Virus record (IMG/VR): IMGVR_UViG_3300027996_001819
Coordinates: 1 to 21,678 of that record
Reading direction: 5' to 3' (one strand)
DNA length: 21,678 nt
Origin: a virus
Shown here: piece by piece, positions 1 to 9,400 of the stretch
Position numbering within the stretch: position 1 is the stretch's first letter
How the letters are laid out: the number at the start of each line of letters is the position of its first letter
The notes under the pieces: model-generated
Told to the model about the DNA's origin: nothing
Seen by the model: the letters and a program-made list of their open reading frames with translations, nothing else
Databases searched by the model: none
Translations under genes and position numbers: made by a program

Positions 1-1182
1 AGCCAACCCTTGACCCACTCTATACCACGGCATTCCCTTATCACTACGTCTGGAAAAACCCTGCCCAGTAATTGGGAAGTACTCAGGTTTGACAGTGCCG
101 TTAAAGGAGCTATTACCAAAGTAATACTGGTCTTTCAAATTAGCAGAACCTTCGGGTGCGACGTAGGAGTCCAACCCAGCCTTAGACCAAGTAGATGAAT
201 CTGTTGTGACGTTAGCTGGGGTTTTTGGAGAAACGGTTGCCCAGCCCCCTATATCGTTCCAGTTAGCGGTTACTCCGATATAATCCACGCTGCCATTTGC
301 GTAGATAAATTTCTCTATAACGCCAGCTTCTCGTTTTGAAACTTCAAAGTCTGCCAATAGAGGTGTAGAAGGGTCATATTCCAGAAACCCATATACGTTG
401 ATTATGTTCTTGTTATTGAATGTGGTGCCCTGATAGTTGTTTAGTAATACGTCGACACTAGAAAGAATCTCCCTAGGGTCCGATACTGAGACTGAATATA
501 GGGGTGAGCCAGCCTGACTCTTATTTTGAGTGTAGCTCTGTAGAATACCGCCAAACGCAAAGTGATTACGACCTCTCCATTCAGTATCATCGTTCCATAA
601 TAGACTACGATCTTCAATAACGTTGTCTACTAGGTCTACTAGATGGTAGGTTTCAAGTGAATCAAAATTATCAGCGTCGTATGTTTCCTGCGGGAAGAAC
701 CAACCCCAAGCGTTTTTAGGGTTAGTCTTGGACGGCAGAGTTTGGATGTCGTATAGATCATCATATGTTTGACGAAAAGCCTGCTCAACCGTTGATGGGT
801 TTTTCCCAAACTTGAAAAAGACTGGGGTGCCGACTACTGGAGGTAGGAATGTATCTGTTATACCACTGTGGTATGGGTCGTCGCCAGCACCTAGTGGGTT
901 TCCATCAGATTTGTGGAATTCATCGTTGACCAACTGAACACTGAGCGTAGATGTGGTGTCACCGAAACCGGCGTTTAGGTCGAAATTCTGAATAGAAGCA
1001 CCTAAAAAGGTTTGTTGAATGAAACCCTCATTGCCAAAATTCCCTGAGGAAATGTTATCTGCAGTCCAACCAGCAGTAGATAGAGACCCACTAGCACCCT
1101 GAGGTAGCGTATGATGTACGGGCCAGTCTGTCCCATGTGCCCCAGAAGGTGGAACTATTCCATAATTGTTGTCAAGTGCCAT
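1..1182 (-). CDS. Partial phage virion (tail) protein, function unknown; 3' end outside window
   Basis: I translated this frame by hand from the ATG at 1182. It stays open for 394 codons to the left edge with no stop, so the gene is cut by the window. The start is well supported: GGAGG at 1192-1188 sits 5 nt before the ATG, which begins one base after the TAA of the upstream gene. The protein starts MALDNNYGIVPPSGAHG and is rich in Gly, Asn, Asp, Ser and aromatic residues, with no signal peptide or membrane segment. Residues about 60-90 (GASIQNFDLNAGFGDTTST, then LSVQLVNDEF) look like an N-terminal beta domain, and several SG dipeptides match the style of the neighbouring genes. Position downstream of the tape measure and giant tail protein suggests a distal tail, baseplate or fibre part. 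I do not recognise the family. That it is coding is near certain; the role is inferred. Confidence 0.88.
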   Translation of the reverse strand, partial: MALDNNYGIVPPSGAHGTDWPVHHTLPQGASGSLSTAGWTADNISSGNFGNEGFIQQTFLGASIQNFDLNAGFGDTTSTLSVQLVNDEFHKSDGNPLGAGDDPYHSGITDTFLPPVVGTPVFFKFGKNPSTVEQAFRQTYDDLYDIQTLPSKTNPKNAWGWFFPQETYDADNFDSLETYHLVDLVDNVIEDRSLLWNDDTEWRGRNHFAFGGILQSYTQNKSQAGSPLYSVSVSDPREILSSVDVLLNNYQGTTFNNKNIINVYGFLEYDPSTPLLADFEVSKREAGVIEKFIYANGSVDYIGVTANWNDIGGWATVSPKTPANVTTDSSTWSKAGLDSYVAPEGSANLKDQYYFGNSSFNGTVKPEYFPITGQGFSRRSDKGMPWYRVGQGLA

Positions 1183-1183
1183 A

Positions 1184-1726
1184 TTATCCTCCGAATCCTT
1201 GTTGTCCGTTGTATGCGTTGAAATCTATCGATGTACGATATGTTGATACAAACGGTATTTCTATTGCGTCCGCGTTATTATTATTAGATGGTAATCTTTG
1301 ATGATGAACGTAGTTGTTGAATATGGTAAAATCTGTGATACCACTCTGATTAACACCTGAAGCACTGGAAAATCTAGAGATGAGATTGTTGAAATGAAAT
1401 ATTCCAGACTCTTGTTCCGTATCGACCAGTGTTCCTTCATCAGGGCCGTATGTCTTTAGGGCACCAGATGCTTGCCACCACGCATCACTAAACTGGTCTG
1501 GGAAATCAGTCTTAGTAATTCCAGCCAATTCGTCCGGAGTATTCTGGTTGGGATAGGGGAATGGCGAGTTGATACCAGACCCGTGCTGTCTGAAGTCAAA
1601 GCTATTAGCTTCACCAGAGGGCAACACCCCAGATGGTAGCTGCTGTCTAGCCGCAGCACTGAGTGGTAAATCTGGACCCAACCCCTCATCGTAGAAGTCG
1701 TCCCAATCTGGTGTGGGATTTGCCAT
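1184..1726 (-). CDS. Small putative virion structural protein, 180 aa, unknown
   Basis: A 180-residue protein beginning MANPTPDWDDFYDEG, acidic and rich in Asn, Ser, Gly and aromatic residues, without Cys, signal peptide or membrane segment. Seven Ser-Gly dipeptides (for example LPSGVLPSGE and SASGVNQSGI) give it the same signature as the adjacent giant protein. An NNNN run precedes a C-terminal Gly-rich end (NGQQGFGG). The ATG is 2 nt after the TAG of the 575-aa gene. The AGGA next to it abuts the ATG and is too close to act as a ribosome site; GGAC at 1738-1735 is the better candidate, so translational coupling is likely. Its own last codons supply the GGAGG used by the next gene. I do not recognise the family; by position a small tail or baseplate component is plausible. 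Two other-frame readings overlap it and are rejected because the gene chain and spacing favour this frame. Confidence 0.82.
   Translation of the reverse strand: MANPTPDWDDFYDEGLGPDLPLSAAARQQLPSGVLPSGEANSFDFRQHGSGINSPFPYPNQNTPDELAGITKTDFPDQFSDAWWQASGALKTYGPDEGTLVDTEQESGIFHFNNLISRFSSASGVNQSGITDFTIFNNYVHHQRLPSNNNNADAIEIPFVSTYRTSIDFNAYNGQQGFGG
1188..1192 (-). promoter_or_regulatory. Ribosome binding site (GGAGG) of the left-edge partial gene
   Basis: GGAGG on the minus strand, 5 nt before the ATG at 1182. It is formed by the final Gly-Gly codons of the 180-aa gene, whose TAA lies between the site and the start. It decides the start of the partial gene and is the strongest Shine-Dalgarno match in the window. 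Confidence 0.85.
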
Positions 1727-1728
1727 TC

Positions 1729-3456
1729 CTATTTGTCCAATTCATATGTGAATGCGATATTAAACGAGTAGGAACCCTCTTTAGGTGTCCAACTCTCTGT
1801 TGGTGCAGTAATGAAATACTTCCTTACTCCCGGCTCGCCCTGAGGGCTAAGTTCCTGTAGAAGCGTAGCCAACTGACTCGCCGTAGGCTCTACCAGACTT
1901 GGTTTTTTCAGAATTAATGAACGTCTGTCTCCACTGTAGGGTATCTTGGTATAGTCCATTACTAGGTTGATAGCTACATCCCTACGGTACTCTGTTCTAC
2001 CACCAATGTTTTGCAGAATAGGGCCAGTTTGTCTTCCAAGTACTGGGATTACAGCAAATACATCTCCCGGATATGTATCATTGACTTGAATGCTCTCAGA
2101 AATTACACCGGACACAATATTAGTAGGGCGATTGTTGAAAGCTAGACTATACGAAATATCTCCAGTGTACTGGTTAGAGCCAATACTGATGGAGACCGGT
2201 TGTGAGTTCAGTTGTACGGCAACTAGATTATTAGCTCTGTGATAGATATCACTAGTCATCCCAAATTGACCATTGTTAGAAATGCTGTTGTACTTCTGTA
2301 GGGCGTGTGCGTACGCACCGCTGACAGCCACAACCTGTTGATCGCCAAGTTTGTCGGGGGCGACCTTGGATAAACCCTTAATAGTTCCATCTATAGAGAC
2401 ATTGATAAACGGATCTGAGTTAGATGTGGCCGTTGTCATACTGTAGTTCTCAGTAGAAGTCCCGCTACTAAGCAACCAGTTTTCGGTTACAGAATATGTA
2501 CCGTTAGCTACATTAATCTGTTCTGTTCTTACATGATTGAATCCACCATAGGAATCTACTAAGTTAACCGTTCCCGACCCTATGATACCAGCTACATTTG
2601 GATATGAGCCACTAGGATTGGTCGCCAAGCGACTCAAAACAAAATCACGAGCTTGTTGCCACGCTGGCTTATCAATGTCTCCATCGTAGTTGTAGACGGT
2701 CTTACCAGTAGCGTTGAGCGTGTGGGAAATACGATAAGAACGAGGGTTTTCTACAGATTCGCCCTGAGCATCGTCAGCCTCCAAGTTCCAGTCTTCACCA
2801 TAATCTTCAACAAAGTGTGTTCCACTACTGTTAAGGAGATCAACTAACTTTGTGTTGGTAGCTCTTAGGCTCCCGTTATTAGCGTATGTACCCTCTAGGT
2901 CTACGAACGCCTGATCGTCGTCGCCGGTGTTTTCTCTGAGTAAGTAGTCAGCCTCAAGTACAATAGTGTACGAACAGACGGTCACATAAGCACCCTCTGT
3001 AAAATCAATACTTACCACCTTAGGGTAGCATACTATGGTAGCTCCTGCGTCATCCAAAATATCAGATAACTCAACCCTTTGACCGTCTTGGGCAAACAGT
3101 CCACGTAGAGCACGCTGCTTGCTCAACATAGCGGAAGCGTTTTTGTTTCCCACTTGCTGACGCCACGGTTTTGGTCTGGAACTGATTGGCTCGTCATCAT
3201 ACAGCCCATAAGGACCAATGAAGTTCGAAGGAATATGTCCAGCGTTAAAGAAATCAAATGGTAGGTTGGTAGCTGGATTCAAGGCATATGGGGTTCCACG
3301 GTCTGCGATTAGGGTTCCTGTTAGGGTAATGGAGTACGTAATACCAAATACACCCTCCTTGTTCTTCAATACGTTCTCAGAGATCTGTATAAAGGGCGTG
3401 GGCCTTATAGTACAGTCCTGAGTATCGTCATTGGTATATCGTACTCTAATTGGCAT
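1729..3456 (-). CDS. Beta-rich putative tail/baseplate structural protein, 575 aa, unknown family
   Basis: A 575-residue protein starting MPIRVRYTNDDTQD, with no signal peptide or membrane helix. The sequence is dominated by alternating beta-strand patterns. Four segments have a similar strand signature: about residue 37 (FGITYSITLTG), about 313 (GTYSVTENWLLSSG), about 430 (YTGDISYSLAFN) and about 560 (GSYSFNIAFTYE). They suggest several related beta-sandwich units or one structural unit repeated. A short helical stretch, DKPAWQQARDFVLSRL, lies near residue 264. The ATG overlaps the TAA of the giant gene in TAATG (one shared base), and GGGGA at 3466-3462 lies 5 nt before it, so translation is coupled and the two products are probably needed together. 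The place in the operon and all-beta character fit a baseplate, tail-tip or fibre-attachment protein. I do not recognise a named family and assign no enzymatic role. Confidence 0.85.
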   Translation of the reverse strand: MPIRVRYTNDDTQDCTIRPTPFIQISENVLKNKEGVFGITYSITLTGTLIADRGTPYALNPATNLPFDFFNAGHIPSNFIGPYGLYDDEPISSRPKPWRQQVGNKNASAMLSKQRALRGLFAQDGQRVELSDILDDAGATIVCYPKVVSIDFTEGAYVTVCSYTIVLEADYLLRENTGDDDQAFVDLEGTYANNGSLRATNTKLVDLLNSSGTHFVEDYGEDWNLEADDAQGESVENPRSYRISHTLNATGKTVYNYDGDIDKPAWQQARDFVLSRLATNPSGSYPNVAGIIGSGTVNLVDSYGGFNHVRTEQINVANGTYSVTENWLLSSGTSTENYSMTTATSNSDPFINVSIDGTIKGLSKVAPDKLGDQQVVAVSGAYAHALQKYNSISNNGQFGMTSDIYHRANNLVAVQLNSQPVSISIGSNQYTGDISYSLAFNNRPTNIVSGVISESIQVNDTYPGDVFAVIPVLGRQTGPILQNIGGRTEYRRDVAINLVMDYTKIPYSGDRRSLILKKPSLVEPTASQLATLLQELSPQGEPGVRKYFITAPTESWTPKEGSYSFNIAFTYELDK

Positions 3457-6400
3457 TAGTATCCCCGTATTCTTAGGCTAAGAGAGTCTGTGGTCTGGTT
3501 ATTAGTCATGTTCAGGTTCAATATTCCTGAGTGCCCACTTGGTGCCTCAATGTTTAGATTCATTGTTCCACTAGGAGATCCAAGGACCGCAGACTGATAC
3601 AGATTCATTGTATTATACACATTTGCACTATCTGGACCGATTAGAGTCAGATTCATATCTCCAGAGTTATCTACCGCACGGCCAGAGGTCACCAGATTGA
3701 ACATTCCACTACTTGGCGTAGGTGCAAACAATGTTAAATCTACCTGTTCTACGTATGGACGATGAGCAACAAATCCCTTGGTTGATGGGTCAAACCCAGA
3801 AACCTCTAGGAAAATATCACCATTTGGATTACTGAAGATGATCCCGGATACTTGGTAAGATAGGGAATCGCCTGATATATTTTGGTAAACCCTAGTTTCC
3901 AAGCGGTCCGTAGCGTCACGGTCCTTCTTCTGTCCAAATACGTGAGCCTCGATCCAGCCGCCGCTATTAGGAATAGATGGCACTTGCCCCCTAAGCATAG
4001 CATCGAATGAATATCCAGCACCAGCATCTAGTAATCCACTAGTAGGATGATTACCACTAGTAGCCCAAGAGTGCCTTGGAGAACCCACCGCCATAACATA
4101 ATCACTATCACCACGACCAGCACGATCAACAGAAACAGAACTGCCAAACCTATCGTTCTCTGTGCCGCTAGTCGTAACAAAGAATCCTCCAAGTCCATCG
4201 TCCGTATATAAGGTTGGAACCCTATCATTATGTCCCTGAGCGTATAATTTCTCAGCATATATCCAAGACTGACCCCTGCTCTGGAAGTCAACTATTTCGT
4301 TGCGGTAATTGAATACGGCCCCGTTGTTGAGAACCATAGTCCCACTAGTGTTGCTGAACTGATCAACGCGAACCCCAGAGCTTCCAAGGTCATAGAAAAC
4401 ATGATTGGGAATATCGTACTCAGCATTGAAGCTCTTTCTTTGGAAGGCTGTGTTTAGTCCGTTTGGTTGTACAGCACCACTATATATGTGGCCGTGTATT
4501 GTTTCAAAATCATGATTAGGAGCACCAATAGCTATCATGTCACAATCGATAGAAACAGATACGCCAAAGTTATCAGACCTTTTCGCGAACTCAACTATAA
4601 AACTAGCATCCAAAATATCATGGTCGTCACGTTGTTGTTCTAAAGCTACAATTGGGCTTGGTGAGAAGTCAACAATACCCACATTTAAGCTGCTAGGCTT
4701 AATTTTCTGCTGGAATTCCCAGGGCAGGAATTCTGAGACCACATTTTCTCCACTTCCTGTTTTCTCGTATACGAACACAGCACCAGCACCACCGTCTTCG
4801 GCAATTCTTACTCCAGAGCGAGATGGGTCATTTTCAATTTCATGCCACTGTACGATACCACTAACACCACTAATAGCACCCTCGGTATAGTAAGCATTAA
4901 ATGGAGAACCCACAACCAGCTTATTATCACTCATGTCGATAGAATAACCAAACAAGTCACCTAAACATCCAGAGTAATATACGTCTAGGTCTAGGTAGTC
5001 AGTATTGGTAGCCTTCATTAGGTCATTAAGACCACCGCCGACCTTAGCGTCAGTGATGAAGTCTTTCTTGTTACCAGATTCTCCCATTAACTCTTCGTAG
5101 GTCTGTGGAGGATTGATATTTAAGAAGTCGCCACTAAATCTTGGGTATATGCCGTGAGTTCCAAGAGCGTCAGAAGTATAGAAACTCTCAACACGTTGTT
5201 TGATCTGTTCCGGACTCTTCAGTTCCGCTGGACGAGTCAGGGTTGAAGGGTCATACGTATCTTCATCGTCGTAGTAATTATCTAGACTCCCAACCACTCC
5301 AGCACCACCGTATAGTGGATCTTGTATGTTGCTAACTGCGTGACCACTAATAGCATGATACTTAGCCGCACTTCCACGTTCTGGTGCTCTCAATTTCTGA
5401 GAGAAGAACCAATTACGACCATTTACGTCTACGCTGTCAACATCTGTATAGATGTAATCATCCCCAAAGGAACCCAGTCCCGTAGTCACTACATCCAAAG
5501 AATCTGGATATAAACTACGAATAAACTCTTGGTTACCACTTAGAGTTTCCGCACGGTAATGAGCACATTGACCCTGTAGAAGTGTGGAGTCAGAGATAAC
5601 AATGATCTTTGAGCGTCTACGACCAGTTTGGAAGGATGAGAAGTTCTCAAATTCTTCAGCAGCAACCACGGGGCCGTCTTCAATAAGCTCGTCACCAAGA
5701 TATTCACACTGAGCACTAATAGCTGAGTTGCAGTAAATTTCACTCTTGTTGGACACTGGACGTGACACAGCAGGAACACTTCCACTTTCCAGAGGATTTA
5801 CTTCCCACCTACAGTTGTATTCCTCTACACCCGTTGGTACTTGACCACTCGTTGTAGTAATAACGGTTTCAATATCTATTGGAAGAGGACAGCCAGAGAT
5901 AGAGATCAGTCTAGGTGTAGTTGGTAGAACACCGTCAATCAGGTCTCCATGAGGGATGAATGTTCTCCACGGTGAGGTAGACAAGTTAATAGTGATCTTA
6001 CTGTCAATCGCCTTGAGATCGTATATACTTTGCGAAGGTGTTAGAACGGTCGTCTTAGACAAATCAATGTCCGAACCACATATACTGCCATCAATATCGG
6101 AGGTGAACAGTTCAGAGTCTTCTTCTCCAAGAGGGTCGTGTGTAGCACCAACAATAGTGCCGCAGATGTCAAACTTCTCAGACACTTTCTCAGATACCCA
6201 GTTTACAAACACGCGATAGCCAGAACCACTAACCGCTGGGAACTCAACGGTAGCATCTGCGTCAATCTTCCATTTATTTGTTGGGTAAACGGTGTATGGC
6301 TCAGTAACGTCGTCTTCCCACCAGATGATCTTTTCGTAGTTAGATCCACCAGACAGAGGAATGAACACGTCCTTGTTTTCGGAAAGTGTACTATCGCTGA

Positions 6401-9400
6401 AGTGTAGACCACTAAGGCTAGACGCAGCTTGGTAATTGGGGAATGTAAACGTATACCCATTGTCGCAACCACTAACACTATCCGTAGAGGTATTAATACT
6501 CTGGACATCAAGATCTGTAGGGTCGTAGCTCTTAATAATGTTTTCAGTAACAAAATACTCGCCAATATTTGGCATCAAGATTGGACGACTCGTTACACTC
6601 AGACCGCTACACAAGTAGTTGACATTGTCAGCAATTTGTTGTCTAGATGACTCCGAGGTGGCATTAAACGTGATGACTAATTTCTTATTCCCAAGATCCA
6701 TCCAATTTTGTAGTTCTTGTAATTCTGACGCAGACGGTTTACCAGATGGATTAGCTACCCACGCGAAGTCTACCAAATTGTTCAGATCTGTAGCTTCTTG
6801 GTTCTCATCAAAGGCACCACCATTGACAGAGAACTCAACGTTAAGTTTATCTCCAAGCCCATGATCTAAACCACTTTCATATGCGTCTGAGAGAGATGTA
6901 CGACCAGTGAATCCGTTAATCTGAATACCACGAGGTGCAGAGGTACAATCTTTACGCACCATATTGATGTAGAACTCAGTGTTCTTATCATCATTTTGTG
7001 TCGCCGCGTCTATACCGCGACTAGCATCGTCCTCTCCCCATTGGGAGCCGATAATGTAAACTCGTGAGTTGTTAAGATCGCCGTTGGTCTTACGGCCAGA
7101 TTCAACTAGACCCAAGATGGAATCTGGGTAGATGACCCTAGTTTCTATTCTCTCTTCATCCTCTGGGTAATATGACCTACCAACACCCTGTAGTAGACCG
7201 TCACGACCATTCAGGGAATCAGGGTCAAAGAAATCACCACTATAAGTGAAGGAATTGTACTCACCACTAACGCTAGAATCAACATCCTCTGAGATATTAA
7301 AGGATACTACATCTAGGTTATCTTCTGCGAACTTGCCACTAAGAGAGCCAGCCTGATGTACTTCCCACTTGTAAAGCGTACGATAGTCACAGTAGTATCC
7401 GGACGTAGCTGGCCTCAACCACGAACTAGGTGGTAGGTGTTCAGCAGTAGTAAGAATAGGTACGGGTTCCTGATTCACCTTAGTAAATAGGGGTGTGGGA
7501 GGATCGTCGCAATTTGGAGTAAAGTTACCAAACTGTAGAGGCCAGTTCTTCTTATATGTTACAACCTTACATGTGTTAGGAGTAGTCTTCAAGCACTGCT
7601 CAGTCCACTCAGCACGTAAGTCTCCACCGTGCTCCAGCGGGAACTCACAGCGAGAGTTAACGATTGGGGGTGGACTACCGTCGCAAGTAGCACCCTCCGG
7701 ACAACCCATTTCATCAGAATAGCCCGTAAGACTATCACGCTCTAGGTGCATACGGATATCACCAACACCCTTGGCGTAGTAATTATTCCGGCCAATGGTT
7801 GCACCAGTAGAGTAAGACGGAATCTTAGCCTTGGTAACATTGTACTTGTCAGCGTTCAGGTCGTCCTGAGAAACACAACCCTGCATAGAGTGTTCAATAC
7901 TCTTAGCCGCGTGGATTCTCATGCGAGACCCAAGTTTCTCAAGTACGTTATTTATGATACCATTGGAATCTGCGTACAAACCGTTTTCTTCCCAAGTTGG
8001 GTCATTACCAACTAGGACAAGGTTTCTATCTCCGAGAGCTAACCAGTTCTTGATGTTATCAATGATCTCATCGCTGGCAGAATCCAACTCTGGAGTCATG
8101 ATGAAAGCAAGACCAGCATCTTGTGGTATTTCTATTTCCGAGAAATCAGTACGACGCCAGTATTTTCCTTGGTAGTCTGAGCTTCCGTTGGCACCAGAAG
8201 CGAAGACCAAGTTCATAGTTTCGTAGTATCCAGCATCCCTCTCTGCTTTATGAGAAGAACGGTCAAGGTTACCAAACCTACCGAATTCAACTACTCCGCT
8301 ATGAGAGTGATACTTACGTGAAGCAAACATACGGACAGCACCAGCATTATGATGTGAAGCCCAACGCATCTTACCGTCGCCCCAAACATTCGAGTCTTCA
8401 AACTCGTTGAACGAGTCTGTTGGTGCTCCAAACGCCACAACGTCTCCATCGTCGTTTACTGCTGTACTCCATCCCAAACGAGATGTAGGAGCAAACGTCT
8501 TAGGTAGAAACTGACGTGTACCAATGTATGCAATATCTCCATAGCCATAAGAGTATGAAGGAGAGTATGACTGAGGTAGTACAGTCCAGAAGTTGATGTC
8601 ATTACGGAATTCAAACCGTTCGCTAGATGACAGGAAGTCGTATGTGGCTGTCTTAGCAGTAGCAACACCAGATAGTAATACGATTTGTGCGTAGTAGGAC
8701 TCGGCAGCGGTTTTGCTCTCAGCCTGACACCAAGCTAAAACGTTATCATAAACCCTCTGATCTTCATCAGCGTTTCTCTCAAAGACCCTACAGGAAACAC
8801 TGTTCCAAGGAGAGCCTACGGATACTATTTCGCCATTAGTACTGATAGCTACACTGTGACCGAAGCGGTCATTGTAAGTATTAGCATATGTCGCACCAAA
8901 TATATCAGCATTGTCCTCTTCCAGTTCAGCTATATCATTTGGAGATGTAATGACCTGAACACAGTTGAAGTTGTCACGTTCTTTTTCGAATATGTAAACT
9001 CGACCACCCGAAGCTGGTGGAACTTGGAACTCAGTAAGAATAGAACCGTGCGTATCTCCCCAGTCCTGCCCAACTCCGCTCGCGACAAAGTTGCGGTTGA
9101 GGGTCGAATTAGTGTATGTTGACGATAGTCTTCCGGAGTCGAACGTATTAGTAAGTAAAGCACTTGCCGTAGTAGCCCAATTTTCAGACTGACCAAATAC
9201 CTTGTTCAGGTGTCCACTTTGAGCTAGGTTTGTAGTTGGATCAAACACACCACTCTGAGATGAGTAAGCTAGATAGAAACTAGAGAACCTATCATAGAGA
9301 TTAATGGCGTTCCCACCAGTATCAGCATACTGTAGGGCACCAGCCGTAGATCCAGTCTGCTCTTGAAACATACCAACTATTGCTGGGATACCACTATACA

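Noticed and set aside
10-198. Plus-strand 62-codon open frame at the left edge
   Set aside because: The minus strand here carries a 394-codon open frame with an excellent ribosome site.
1456-1689. Minus-strand 77-codon frame overlapping the 180-aa gene
   Set aside because: It is in another frame of the 180-aa gene, lacks operon spacing and has no sensible protein character.
4028-4291. Minus-strand 87-codon frame with hydrophobic Leu/Val-rich C-terminus resembling a membrane protein
   Set aside because: An off-frame reading of the giant gene across blade 7; the hydrophobicity comes from out-of-frame Ser/Thr/Asp codons.
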